A program made the translations under genes and the position numbers. Positions 11,691-22,819 of a stretch of 64,000 bases of DNA are shown one piece after another; position 1 is the stretch's first letter, and each line of letters begins with the position of its first letter. Where the stretch lies: the NCBI GenBank assembly GCA_963575745.1, contig CAUYUJ010021159.1:420427-484426 (forward strand). Direction: 5' to 3'. The stretch comes from Prorocentrum cordatum. Lineage: Eukaryota > Sar > Dinophyceae > Prorocentrales > Prorocentraceae. Under the pieces are notes generated by a model. That model was given only the letters and a program-made list of their open reading frames with translations. It was not told where the DNA came from and ran no database searches.

Positions 11691-12545
11691 ATCGTGCAGG
11701 GTATGTAGATTTACGCATAATTCAGTACAACGTAAACCCGTGCATCATGAATGTAGGTGTATGGCACGCTACATTACGTATGTCCACATATTCAATGCGA
11801 TCGTACTGTCCTGGCTAATGTAAGCTTCTAGTGTGTCTACGCGTGTACCATACATGCGAAGAAATGTATGTACAACACACGGGGCAATTATTCAAATGTC
11901 GGGAATGCATTACCAATGATCCAGTGCATTGCCAGATGGTACCCGAGGTTTGTGTTTACCCTTAAGCTTCAAGGGTCTATTGGTGTATGCAGGCGGGGTG
12001 CAACTAATATCAGAAGGCTGGGGGGAATGATGGGGTGGATCACAGAAGAGACACAGGAGGTCACCAAAACGGACGAGCGCGACAAAGAAGGGATGGCATG
12101 ATGGGCGCTGTCGAAGGGTCGACCATGAAGTTGTGCTATCTGCCATTGCGCACCGCACCGCATCTTGTGTATAGTTAGGTCTGTATACATGTACGTGTAT
12201 ACATTTATGTATAGCCCTGATGGCGTACGCGTGTTGTGCGGCAAATGTGGAAGCCGTAGGTCTGAAGTACAATGTAGCGCATGTGTGCATGCGAGGTGTG
12301 ATGTAGACATCACGTACAGTACAGACATAGTCATGCCGTATACATGTCGCCCCGACCCCACGCACGCACGTACACACACACACACACCAACGCGCACACA
12401 CACACACACCACTAACACCAACAACCACCACTACCACCGTCATCGCCAGCGCCACCGCCACTACCACCACCCCCGCCGCCCCCCCCCCCCCCTCCCCACC
12501 CACCCACCCACACCCACCCACACACACACATCACCCCACCCCGCC
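11691..12545. other. No gene seen; CA/CCACC repeats at the end
   Basis: 11691-12350 is of mixed composition, with no coding signal that I can support. CA and CCACC microsatellites fill 12360-12545. Confidence 0.5.
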
Positions 12546-12580
12546 AAGTTGACTTGACTGCTCGCCAGCACATGGGGGCA

Positions 12581-12835
12581 CGGTGGTGCGTTGGCCAAGG
12601 CAAGGGCGCGCGCTCGAGCTTACGCGGGAGGCATTCGAGCATCGCGGAGGATGTTGTCGCGCGTAACGCCCGTTGCCCTTCATGCGAGTACTTTGCTGTC
12701 GCCGTGGCCGCGCGCGTACTCGGCACCCCGTCTGACTCGGGCCAGGCGGACATGAGGACTGCTTATTGGGCCTGTTCTGGGCGCAGCATCCGCACAAGAC
12801 AACCTCTGCTAGACGACATGCGGCAATGCTGCTGA
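12581..12835 (+). CDS. Exon-like island with CPSC motif, unknown
   Basis: An open stretch follows an AG at 12579-12580 and ends in TGA at 12833-12835. The translation includes ARNARCPSCEYFAVAVAARV and has moderate GC at third positions. It lies inside the proposed long intron of gene 2, so it would be either a separate nested gene, an alternative exon or chance. The reverse strand is also partly open. Confidence 0.28.
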   Translation, partial: RWCVGQGKGARSSLRGRHSSIAEDVVARNARCPSCEYFAVAVAARVLGTPSDSGQADMRTAYWACSGRSIRTRQPLLDDMRQCC

Positions 12836-13089
12836 TCACACGGGGGCAAAACGGCCGCTTCGAGGCGCGACCAAGCTTTTAAGTCGGTTCGGGTGCGGGG
12901 GGGGGGGGGCATGGGGGCAGGTGGCTGATTGGCTCAGCCAATGGCGCGTGCTTGGGTCTGCGCGGCAACCTCCCCGCCATCGCAGGTAATGCCGTTGCGC
13001 GTGCCACATGCAGCCCCTCGCAGGATGATGGCAATCAGGGGGTGGTGGAAGTTCGGCCCTTGGGGGGCGGGCTGGGGGAGGGGGGGTGG

Positions 13090-13398
13090 GGGGTGCCTAC
13101 TCGTCGCATCTTCTGGGGGTGCGTTGCTTCGGGGGCGCGCACCGCCTGCATGTTAGAACGGTCCGTGGCTTCTGGGTAGGGGGGGGGGGGGCACACTCGT
13201 ATTTGAATCGGGCGCATGGCCTCCGCAGCGTGGGTCCTTCGCTGCCCGCGAAGGCCTGCCGCCTCGGGGGCGCAACCCACGCATGATGTACAATGGCTCG
13301 CGGCATCGGGGGCGCACGTCCTGTGCATTCTAGGGGGAAGGTGCGCGTGCGTGCTTGCGTGCGTGCGCGCGCGTGTGTGTGCGTGCGTGGTGTGATAT

Positions 13399-13452
<54 letters not shown>

Positions 13453-13590
13453 ACGAGAGAGAGACGAGAGCGAGAGAGAGCGAGCGAGAGAGCGCGAGAG
13501 ATAATGTGTGTGCGTGCGCGCGTGCGCGTGCGTGCGCGTGCGCGTGTCTGTGCGTGGTGTGTGCGCGCGTGTGTGTACACTGTGTGTGCG

Positions 13591-13625
<35 letters not shown>

Positions 13626-13785
13626 CGTGTGTGTGTTGTGTGTGTGTGCTGTGGGTGTGTGGGTGGGTGGGGTGGGTGGGTGGGGTGGGGGGTGGGTGGG
13701 TGGGGGGGTGGTGTGTGTGCCGCGGTGGTGGTGGGATGGGGGTGGGGGTGGGGTGGGTGGTGGGTGTGTGTGTGTGTGGTGGTGG

Positions 13786-13816
<31 letters not shown>

Positions 13817-14045
13817 GGGTGGGTGCGGGGGGGGGGGGGGTACGCGAGAATTGCAGAAGAGGTCATCGGCTCGCGAGCGCGCGTCCTTTGCACTGGTCGT
13901 TGGAATCGTGGCCTCGGGAGCGCGAGCCACGTGCACGTTGCAATGGTGCGTGGCCTCGGGGGCGCACGCCCTTCGTGGTTTGCATCGGGGCGTGGTCTCG
14001 GGTGCGCGGGCGACCATGTGTACGCGTCAGGGGCGAAGCCCCCTG
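13090..14045. repeat. GA and GT microsatellites flanked by a GGCCTCGGGGGCGC repeat
   Basis: GA repeats fill 13395-13500, GT repeats 13500-13660, and GGT/GGGT repeats 13660-13840. On both sides (13095-13335 and 13865-14045) a degenerate unit of about 45 to 50 bp with GTGGCCTCGGGGGCGCACG and TGCA recurs. Confidence 0.75.
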
Positions 14046-14057
14046 CGGCCCTTTGCG

Positions 14058-14396
14058 ATGAGCAAGGGCGGGGCGGGCTCAGAAGACGAACAACAACCCT
14101 GTCACGTCGCCTTTGGGTTTGCAGCGAGCCTGAAAACACCATGGGCCATATGCGCGGGCATTGCAACATCAACAACAACAAAGGGACGCAAGGCAGCCGC
14201 ATGCCGCCTCTGCCCAGATCGAGCTATACCCAACGCTAGATCGGCCCTCGCGCCGCCCACAACAACGACTCATCACGTGGGTCGCACCTCATCTTTTCCC
14301 GCACATGGCAGTGTCGCAAAGAAGTCAATGTGTTTGTCTTCGGGAGCCCAGCGGTCCCAACCCCTTGCGCGATTGGACCGCCTATCACCGCGCTGA
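14058..14396 (+). CDS. Short ORF, 112 residues, unknown
   Basis: ATG to TGA with a balanced translation (MSKGGAGSEDEQQPCHVAF onward) containing an ACRLC pair. There is no Kozak or leader evidence, and codon bias is weaker than in gene 2. It lies within the proposed 4.46-kb intron. It may be chance. Confidence 0.25.
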   Translation: MSKGGAGSEDEQQPCHVAFGFAASLKTPWAICAGIATSTTTKGRKAAACRLCPDRAIPNARSALAPPTTTTHHVGRTSSFPAHGSVAKKSMCLSSGAQRSQPLARLDRLSPR

Positions 14397-14399
14397 CAA

Positions 14400-15412
14400 G
14401 CCCCCCCCCCCCCACATGCAGCCAACGCCAAACTGGATATGTGGTCACTGTGTGAACGCAGGGGGCGGCATCAAAACAACTTTCCGAAATGCCCCGCGCA
14501 CTTTCCCATGTATGCCCAGCGTCGCGTAAATGCCCTGCACTTGCTCACGCCAAGGAGCACCCTCATACCCCCCCGACAGACAGGCGCACACACACACACA
14601 CACGCACACACACACACGCACACACAAGCGCGCACAAACACACACACACACGCAGACACGCACACACACACACGTGTTAGAAGCCGCACGCGTCTGGAAT
14701 TGTGCACATCGCGTTGTTTTGATGTCTAGCTCTACCTCGTGGGGTATACCACTAAGTCGTTGTTTCAGAATGGTGATGTGGCCTAAGGCTTTGTGGCACC
14801 ATGAGGGCTGTTGATGATGCCGTTTGTTGCCAATGCCAAGAGCACAAATCATGATGCTGCTGATGGTTCTTGTGTCCGTTCGGATAACTCAGCGTGCATG
14901 TGGATGGCAAGGTGTACCCGTGGTCTATTTAACACATGCCCCTCCCCCCTCTAAAACAGCATGTTTATCAGCATTCGTCTTCCAAACCCCCTTGCAGGAC
15001 ACGTTTCGATTGCACTGTCGTTGCGCATGGTGTGTGGCCCCGCGTTTCCATCGTCAAGTCCAGAACGCCTTGTAACATGTCCGAACACATTAGTGATTAG
15101 TGGTACTATGTACTATCGTGTTCCAATCGTTCGCGCGTTTATCGAGCATTATGATGCGATGTACTGCAGTGCGTTAAGTGTGTTTCTATGGTTTGTAACA
15201 GTGACGGTTATATGTATACCCAACGGTATCGTACACAAATGGCCCCTGCGGTTGTGTAGTATTGTGCCAACGTGGTTGCATCTATCATGGAGGGAGGGAA
15301 GGGGAGGGACACGTGTGGGGGGGAGGTAAGGAGAGTTTTTTTTTTCTGAAACCTGAGCGCATTGCCTCCTACACATTTTTGATGTTCCTCCCGGAGGATG
15401 CCTCGCCACCAG
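14400..15412. other. No gene seen; CA microsatellite
   Basis: CA repeats occupy 14583-14673. The remainder is relatively AT-rich for this window (14700-15330), with a T run near 15337. Pyrimidine-rich sequence at 15370-15412 may be the acceptor tract of gene 2 exon 4. Confidence 0.5.
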
Positions 15413-15937
15413 AGCAGGCAGCCGCCAGCGCCGGGGGCACTCCCGCGGCGAAGCGCAGCGAGAACCAGCAGCAGGAGAGGTTCAAGCGTGGGAGGAGCTC
15501 CCTGTCACTGTCTGTGTGCGGAGCCTCCAAGGAGGGCGGGTGCGGCGCCCCTGGTGCTAGGAGTGCCATTGCGAAGTCCGACATGGGCACCTTCGTCTCG
15601 CCTGATGGCAAAGCTAACTCTCGCCAGCGGATCAGTGAGGACGGATTCATGAAGTTGCTGTCTTTCGAGAGCGTGTTGGCCCAGACCCACTCGGGTGTCC
15701 ACGAGCGCTTCGCCAAGAAGCTGCTCGATGAGATGGCCGAGGCGACCCCCCCCAAGGCCTCGTACTTCGTCTTCAAGCGCCACATGGACCTCGTGGCGAA
15801 GTGCGTCGAGTTCAACAAGTTGAATTTGCAGAAGGCCCCGCGCGACGAGCTCGACCAGCGCATCCGCGCGTTGGACGAAATCAAGGAGCACTGGCCGTCA
15901 CAGCGCAAGGACCTTGAGCCGTTCATAAAACAATGGG
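15413..15937 (+). CDS. Gene 2 exon 4: linker and helical region, unknown
   Basis: The start follows CCACCAG at 15411-15412, the phase partner of the donor at 10950. An in-frame ATG at 15382 is the alternative if this were a separate gene. The first 60 or so residues are an Ala/Ser/Gly linker. From about SPDGKANSRQRISEDGFMKL the sequence becomes a compact helical region with many Lys and Glu. The exon ends in TGGG with GC at 15938-15939, and the next exon begins at 16124 in the matching phase. High GC at third codon positions runs throughout. Confidence 0.75.
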
Positions 15938-16123
15938 GCAACGGAGATCCTGCATCTCATTCCTTCTCCTGCTCCCTCTCCACCTTGAGCAGGAGGAGGT
16001 GGGAAGAGGAGGGAGGAGGATGGAGAGAGAGGAGGAGAGGGAGGAAAAGGAAAGGGAGGAGAAGGAAGAGGGAAGAGGGGGGATGAGGCGGACGGGGAGG
16101 AGGAGGAGGAAATCCTCTTCCAG
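15938..16123 (+). other. Gene 2 GC-AG intron filled with GGA repeats (186 bp)
   Basis: There is no GT at the end of exon 4. GC at 15938 and CTTCCAG at 16117-16123 restore the frame exactly. The interior is a CT-rich start followed by GAGGAGG repeats. GC donors are well documented in dinoflagellates. Confidence 0.65.
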
Positions 16124-18081
16124 AGGATGACTTGCTGGAGAGGCGCTTGGCCGACATGGGTGAGATTACCGCGCAGATGTCAGACGAGGCCATCGAGGAC
16201 ATGTTATCCACCATCGTCCCGTGGAAGGTCGGCAGCGAGGAGGAGGGAGACGAATTCGACCGCACGTTCGACCCGATGAAGCCCTGTCTCTACATGACAG
16301 AGGGTAGCAACATGGAGAAGTCGATCAAGATGAGGGACCATCTGCTGAACTATTGCCTCGCCCCTTTGATCACTTCAGGGCCCGCCGCCATCGATGCGAT
16401 CCTCAGGTTTTGTGCGCGAGCCCAGCGCACCTTCGCGAGGAAGCCAGACTCTTTGGATGAGAACTTCCTGGCGGTCATCCTCCAGTTCATGCGCGTGGTG
16501 AGGGCGCTGACGACCATCTGCAAGCCCGTGGACACCTCTCACTTGGCCGACGCTCTCGCCCTAGTGACCCCCAGCGCAGTGATGAAGAGCGCTGATGAGG
16601 GCAGCGCCACTATCATGGAGACCGTCGGTTCGGTATTGGTCGGCACGACTGGGTGGAACGAGATTGTATCAGATATCAAAAGTAAGGCCGACAGCACCAA
16701 GAAGACCTTGCCCACGTACACGGCGTACGTCAAGGACCTGAAGAGTTACACCACTGACAAGGACGTGCCAGACGCGACCACCCTATCTACCATGCTCGAC
16801 GGCTGCACCGACTTGATCAGCTCGCTCCGTGAAGGCATGGCGACCTACCTCAAAGGTTTGATCGCTGGCGCGCTGAACAAGTTCATGGATAAAGCTATCC
16901 AGGAGGGGCAGCACTCCGAGGGTAGCGGCAGCGCTGCCGTTCAGGAGGCGCCTGTGGATTGGTCCGTCGTGGAGGCGCTCAACACGAAGGCGAACGGCAT
17001 CCTGGAGTACGCAATCTTCCCAGCCGCCAAGTATAAGCCTCAGATCGAGGCACTGGGCCTCGCGAGCAAGGCAGCTGGAGCCAAGCACGCGTTCGACCGA
17101 GCAGTGCAGGCCATCGACCCCACGTGGATTGAGACTGCCATTGCCTCCAGCTGCGACGCCTTCGTCCAGATCGTCGAGTCGGTCACCCCCTACGTCAAAT
17201 ATATGGACATCAACGTGAACGAGAAGCTGCGCGAGGTGCTCACCGTTGTGGACAAGCCTGATCACTGGACGACAGACGGTGCCAAGCAGTTGATCGGTGC
17301 CTGCTTGACGATATGCGGCTTCGACCTCAAATTCAAGGTGGAGAAGAGCATCACTAGCGGGTTCCAGGTGTTCGGAAAAACTCTCGACTTGCTTTCGAAG
17401 CTGGCTGAGTACGAGGGCTTGGGCGGCGACACGGCTGCTCGCGTGAAGCCGGCCGCGGCGATGCGGACTCTGCAGGCCATGGCTTCCAGCATGCAGTGCG
17501 TGAAGGGAGAGCTCGACAACATGGCCAACCCGAATACAAGCCAAGCGTTCGTGGTCCACATGACGTGCGAGGAGGAGCTGCAGGCGGCAGGTGCTCTGAT
17601 CCTAGAGGTAAAAGCCACGGAGATGACGGCCAAGATCGCGAAGATCGACGATGTGCTCAATGACATTGACAACGATAAGGGCCGCTGGACCGACAAGCTC
17701 AAGGGCGATATGAAGAAGGACTACGCCTTGGCCAGGAAGACGCTATTCAAGGTGGATGGCAAGCTGATTGAGGACCTGCTGATGGAGGTCACCGCGATGG
17801 CTCAGGCTTTGAGTGCTGCGCACGACCTCTTCGGCAGGCCCGAGCCCGAGAAGCTCGCGAAGATGGTGGAGAGCGGTTCCAAGAAGGCAGCCCGCTGCCT
17901 CGTGGAGGCGAAGCTCTTCCTGGGCTACGAGACGTTCAAGAACGATGAGGTGCAGATCCACAAGTTCGGCAAGAAGATCGAGAAGGAGCTCAAGGAGTAC
18001 TCCATTCGCGGCGTGGTGGTGGGCATGACGCTCGCCGAGCCGCTCCAGGAGTGGATCAAGAGCGTCGTGGACATGGCCTAA
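16124..18081 (+). CDS. Gene 2 exon 5: about 650-residue helical domain, unknown family
   Basis: This is the longest convincing coding exon in the window, open from the CTTCCAG acceptor to TAA at 18079-18081. The translation is almost entirely helix-forming, rich in Ala, Lys, Glu and Asp, and low in Cys. It has no membrane span, no signal peptide and no catalytic motif that I recognise. Repeated patterns of leucine and alanine suggest stacked helices. The TAA may not be the true end: GC at 18076 would be a phase-0 donor, and an AG at 18209-18210 leads into an in-frame coding-like piece (18211-18282), giving a second GC-AG, GGA-filled intron. Confidence 0.85.
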
Positions 18082-18210
18082 GGGGGCCGTGCGAGAAGGA
18101 GGGAGGAGGAGGAGGGAGGAGGAAGGAGGACGTAGAGGATGGAGGAGGTAAAAGGAGGGAGGAGGAAAACGGAGGGAGGTAGGAGGAAGGATGGGGGAGG
18201 AAAGGGGCAG

Positions 18211-18282
18211 GCCGAGGCCACCGACAGAGGTGGCACGACGTGCGCCGAGAGCGCGCGGCCTGCACTGTGGGAATGTCCTCCT
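18211..18282 (+). CDS. Possible gene 2 exon 6
   Basis: This follows GGGGCAG and is in the same phase as a GC donor at 18076. It reads AEATDRGGTTCAESARPA, with G or C at nearly every third position. Beyond 18285 the frame runs into a CCT tract, so the 3' edge is not fixed. Confidence 0.4.
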
Positions 18283-18284
18283 CC

Positions 18285-18600
18285 CTCCTTATCCTCCTCC
18301 TCCCCCTCCTCTTCCTCTTTGTCCTCCGGCGGGCCCTCCTCCCAGCCAGCCCCACTATTGTCCTACATCCTTGTCGTCCTCATCCTCCTACCTCCTGCTC
18401 CTGCTCCTCCTGCTGCTCCCCCTAGTCCTCCTCCTCCCTGTGCTGTTTGAACGTCGAAGCTGTCGCCATCGCTAGCGCCGAATTCCCATCCATCTTCCTT
18501 CTCCGTCCTCCTACCTCTTTCTAATTTCTCTTCCTTTTCCTCCTCCCTCCCTCGACCTCCCCTTTCCTCCTCATCCTCCCCATCCTCCCTCATCGTACAC
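18285..18600. repeat. CCT-rich tracts
   Basis: CCT/CTCC repeats (18285-18440 and 18500-18600) flank a short unique stretch at 18445-18490. Confidence 0.8.
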
Positions 18601-19620
18601 CCTCCCCTTCTGCATCCTTCCGTTTACATGCATCCTCCTACGTTCGTTTCCCGACCAATGGGAACGAATGCGAATCCCTAAACAGCGAATCTGCGTAGGG
18701 TCATTTCGAGTAGTAGAGCGTGCGCGTGTGCATGTAGTGTGTGTGTGTGTGCGTGCCTCTGTGTGTAACGTATTCGTCACCATTGCTGTTTAGGGTCTCT
18801 GTGAACGACCGTCCTTCCGCCTGTATGTCCAACAGTGCCAGTGGAGGGGACGATACGTATGCCTTGGGGGGTCATACTTGCGTTCCAGGGGCCTGGTCTG
18901 ACAGTAGGAACAAGCTCTTCGATTGCATGCCACTGAATATAAGATCACCGATTGCACTTCAGTGCCTTGTGGCGCTATTCGGTGTCCTATGGTTAGCGCC
19001 CTGTGGTGCTCGATGGCCCTGTGGTGCTACTGTGCAGTGTGGTGCTCTAGGGTCTCTGCGGTGCCGTATTGCGTTATATGCGGGACGGCGGCGGGGCGAC
19101 AGCCCTAACACATTAAATGAGCATGTTGCGGCAGAGAGCATGAGGGCGTGGAGCGTGGAGCATGGGGGACGCAGCGGAAGGGCGGCAGCCCTAATAAAGA
19201 CGATACGGGTAATACACGTTCTCGCCAAATGGTGGCCCCGTTGGGTCGCCCGTGCTAGCTCGTACGTCCAAGGCGAAGCGGTCGAAAAGCTGTCGCCCAC
19301 GCCCACCGCCCCGCTTGGGTTTTGGAAAATCGCATTGCATCACCTTGCGTCCAAGCCATTTGCTCTCATGCACAACATGATGTGCATTATGTACAACCTT
19401 CAATTGCATTTTTTCGGTATAACCCAGGGGCAATGAAAAAAACAACTTTTTTAGAAACCAACAAAACAACTATTTCTCAACATTTCGGGTACTTTTCTGG
19501 TTTATCATATATCTAAGCCCTGTGCAGCGCGGCCGCCATCATAACCCTGGGGCCAGGAAGCGGCCCCCCGATGCCGAAAACGTGATGCCAACAACCAGCC
19601 GCCACGAGATGCTGTTGCGA
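18601..19620. other. No gene seen
   Basis: A short GT repeat lies at 18737-18752 and a local CTGTGGTGCT repeat at 18960-19060. AT-rich sequence runs at 19430-19515. I see no supported coding or RNA gene. Confidence 0.5.
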
Positions 19621-20130
19621 CGCCCGGATCTGAGGGCCCCTCCTCCCTCCGTGCCCCTCCCGAGGGGGGAGGGGGCGCAGGGATGGGTCGGGCTGGCCCA
19701 GGACCAGGACAAATCGTTCCAGAGCGTTCGCCAGGGCGCTCTCCGGAGCGGCCGCGGGATGCCGGGTATATGCTCCAGAGCCGCCGGCTCTCGGAGACCT
19801 CGGACTCATCCGGGTGCGATTTCGCCCTGGCCCTGGCTTCGTCGTACAGTCAGCCCGCACAGCAAGGACGGGCGATCTTCCCAGGGGTGCCCTGACATCC
19901 TTGCCCCTTCGGCCCATCCGTAGCCACTTTCGTTGGCCACTCTTACCCGGGTCGCTCTTGCGTTTACAGTCGACCCACAAAGTAAGGATGGGCAACCTTC
20001 TCAAAGGTACCTTTGCATCCTTGCCCCTGCGGCCCAGCCTTAGCGACGCACGTTCGTGGGACAGCGTCGTTCGAAAAACGTTCGCGTGGACCTCCAAGGC
20101 CCCGTGCATCCTTACCGCGAGTCCTTTATG
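19620..20130. mobile_element. IR-B repeat family, composite of two stacked copies
   Basis: Segments starting CAGTC(A/G)(A/G)CCC at about 19852 and 19970 are each followed by AAGGATGGGCAACC-like sequence and a CATCCTTGCC-like stretch. The leading part (19690-19740) matches the segment before the copy at 22130. Related to the copies at 21232 and 22130. Confidence 0.6.
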
Positions 20131-20340
20131 ATGTACGGGCTGCCTGTACCTGAAGGCCCCTCCCCCCCGGGGCCCCCGGCGCCGTGTTTCTTTCTGCACG
20201 GGCCCCCGCAGGTCTCGATCCGTTCCTTGGGGGACCGTCGGTGCGTCCCGAGTGGTCTTTTGTCGACGGCCCTGGGGCCCAGCGAGAGCACACCAGAGGC
20301 CGAAGATAGCCAAAAGCTTCCCGCCGCGATGTCTCTCTGA
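20130..20340 (+). CDS. Exon-like open stretch, unknown
   Basis: An ATG at 20130 leads to TGA at 20338-20340 with a Pro-rich then mixed translation (MMYGLPVPEG onward). The opposite strand is also open, so support is weak. Confidence 0.2.
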
Positions 20341-21031
20341 TGCGAGTGGAGTCGGGGGCCCTCCTGCGGGCTATACTTGTATCCATGTCCAGTGCGTCTT
20401 GGACTGTCCGGGAAAGGGCGCCGCAAGGCCGAGGCGCACGGGATATAGATGAAGATCGAGCCTCCAAGGGGGCAGAGTTTTTATCCAAAATTGTCCAGTG
20501 CGCCTCGGGTGTCCGGGGAAGGAAGCCGGGGAGTCCAAGCTGCGGCGAATATGGACAGAAGTAGCACCCGCACTTCCTTCCCCAAGGGATGTTTTCACGG
20601 CGCGGGAGGCCCGATCATTGGATAGTGAAATTTCCCAGTCGCGACCGCCGAGAACGGTCGCTACCAATTTCGCGTCAGATTTCGGCATCGGTCGCGACCG
20701 ATTTGCTTCAAAGCGGTCGCGACTGGTTTGGAGTGCCGATCGGTGGTTGCCGATCGCGACCGAACAACAAAAATCTGTGTCCAAGGATCGGGGGGGCGGG
20801 GGGGGGCGGAGCGCTGGGTCGGCCAGGCCCTGCACGCGACGAGGGCGCTGCGGGCGCCACGCCTCGCAGCTGTTTCTTCGGCCTCCCCGGCCGCGATGGG
20901 GCGAGAGAGAGAAGGAGAGGGGCCCAGGCCTCCCACCCTCGCGGCCGAGAGAGGCCCGTCGGCTCGGCGATGGGCCCGCTCGGGCCGGCGCCTCGCCGGT
21001 TCTCGCGGCAGCTGCCCGCGCCTCCTTTCCA
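20341..21031. other. No gene seen; GGTCGCGAC motif cluster
   Basis: GGTCGCGAC and its complement recur several times at 20635-20765. The rest is GC-rich with several open frames and no distinguishing signal. Confidence 0.45.
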
Positions 21032-21136
21032 TCGGCTGCGCGTAAGGGTGACCCTTCGCCGGAGTGACTCTTCGGGTGCGGGCCCACTGGGGTCCCCCGA
21101 TCGCCGAGCGCGAGGCGGCAGGGGCGTCTTGCGCGC

Positions 21137-21167
<31 letters not shown>

Positions 21168-21250
21168 GCCCTACCCCCCGCGGCTCCCCCCAAAGCCGCG
21201 CACCAAAGGTCACGCTTACCCAGGGTCGCTCTTGCGTGTACAGTCGACCC
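21032..21250 (+). mobile_element. IR-A inverted-repeat element, copy 1
   Basis: Arms of about 45 to 50 bp: the left has GTGACCCTTCGCCGGAGTGA and the right has CACCAAAGGTCACGC then CAGGGTCGCTCTTGCG. The centre carries CCCCGATCGCCGAGCGCGA and a GT repeat that is absent from other copies. It overlaps the IR-B copy on its right. Confidence 0.7.
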
Positions 21251-21412
21251 GCATAGTAAGGATGGGCAACCTTCTCCACGGTACCCTTGCATCCTTGCCT
21301 CCTCGGTCCATCCTTGGCCACTTTCGTTGGCCGCGCCCCGCTCGAGAAGCTGAAGAAATGGGCGTCCAAGGGCCTTGCATCCTGCGTCCTTGCTATACGG
21401 GTCGACTGCACC
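21232..21412. mobile_element. IR-B inverted-repeat element
   Basis: The left end CAGTCGACCCGCATAGTAAG is matched inverted by CTTGCTATACGGGTCGACTG at the right end (21392-21411). The interior CTCCTCGGTCCATCCTTGGC is shared with the copy at 22130. Confidence 0.7.
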
Positions 21413-22129
21413 CAGGCTCAATCTTGCGTTTACCCGATTCTACGCCCCCCCCCCGCGTCCAATCAAGAAAGTCACGGCGGGGGGTCTCTTGCAAGTTTCG
21501 GCCTTGCCTTTGGGGGCCGCTGCACGGCCCTGGGGGCCGTCCAACGACGGCTAAGGATGAGAAGCCGGCGCTGGGGAATGGGCCGAGACCTGTATGGGTG
21601 CACGTTCCGAAAGATCGTGGCATCGCGGGTCTCGGCATGTACTGTGGCTTCGCGTCATGCGATGCAGATTGCGAAGCAGCCTGCGATGGCTCCTCTTTGT
21701 TGAAGTGAAGCTGCCTCCTCCTGCGAAGCAGCATCCCGCGATGCTTCTCCTCGTGTGAGGGAGAACATAAGGGGGGGACTGGCCCTTGGGGGGAAGCACC
21801 GAGCTGGAGTCGGTGACACATTTCCGATACATCGGCGACAGGCCGACGATAGCGACACGATAGCGAAACCGCACGTTCCCAGGCGGGGCGGGCTATCGGG
21901 CCCCTGCATTGACCCCCTATCGAATTCGGCCCCCCCTGGAGCTTCTCCCGGATCCCCCGAACGTTTCTCCCGACCGTGCCTCAAACTACTCGTCCCCTCC
22001 CCTGCCCCTATCCTCCCCCTCTTGCGAAGGAGTCCTCAGACCCTCCGCGCCAGGGTAACAGGTCTCCTCTCCTTCGCCGCCGCCGCCGCCTGCTCCCAGG
22101 GAGGCCCAGGATGAGGATAAATCGCTCCA
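21413..22129. other. No gene seen
   Basis: GC-rich, with a C run at 21448-21457. I find no coding or structural signal that I can support. Confidence 0.45.
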
Positions 22130-22320
22130 AAGCGTTCCGAAACGCTTTGTTTAGTATAGTACGGATGGGCAACCTTCCAAAGGATACCCTTGCATCATTG
22201 CCTCCTCGGTCCATCCTTGGCCACTTTAGTTGGCCGCGCCCCGCTCGAAAAGCTAATGAAATGGGCGTCCAAGGCCCTTGCATCCTTATCGCGCATCCTT
22301 GCAATGCGGGTTGACAGCAC
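22130..22320. mobile_element. IR-B element, second full copy
   Basis: Shares GGATGGGCAACCTTC, CTCCTCGGTCCATCCTTGGC and GCGCCCCGCTCGA with the copy at 21232. The terminal CAGTCGAC part is eroded to GTTGACAGC. Confidence 0.65.
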
Positions 22321-22373
22321 CAGAAACGGAATTCAGACCGATCTTCTCACGATGCTCGAAGCCCCACTGGATT

Positions 22374-22720
22374 GGAGGAGGAAGGGGAGGAGGAGGAGGA
22401 GGAGGAGGAGGAGGAGGAGGAGGAGGAGGAGAAAGAAGAGGCGGGGGCCGCGGTGGCGGAGCTCGCGCGGCCGCGCGGTGGAGGAGCGCCGGCCCGCCCT
22501 TCTTCCCGAGGAGGGAGGAGGAGGAGGAGCAGGAGGAGGAGGAGGAGGAGGAGGAGGAAGGAAAGGAGGAGGAGGAGGAGGAGGAGGAGCAGGAGGAGGA
22601 GGAGCAGGAGGAGGAGGAGGACAAGGAGGACGAGGAGGAGGAGGAGGAGGAGGACGAGGAGGAGGAGGACGAGGAGGAGGAGGAGGAGGAGGAGGAGGAG
22701 GCGGGTGCGGCCGGGAGCGC
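22374..22720. repeat. GGA microsatellite with an embedded GC-rich block
   Basis: GGA/GAGGAG repeats are interrupted at 22438-22515 by a block containing GTGGCGGAGCTCGCGCGGCC that recurs at 26367-26440 in another GGA array. Confidence 0.85.
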
Positions 22721-22819
22721 GCGATCCCCCGCCGCCGCCGAGGCGCGAAGTAGGCGCTGGGCCGCCGCCGCTCCGCGGAGAGGGCCCCCCGCTCCAGCCG
22801 CCCCCCCCCCCTTTGCTCT

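Noticed and set aside
19917-19937. TCCGTAGCCACTTTCGTTGG resembles the spliced leader start
   Set aside because: It is part of the IR-B repeat. Sister copies read TCCTTGGCCACTTTCGTTGG, so the match is coincidental.
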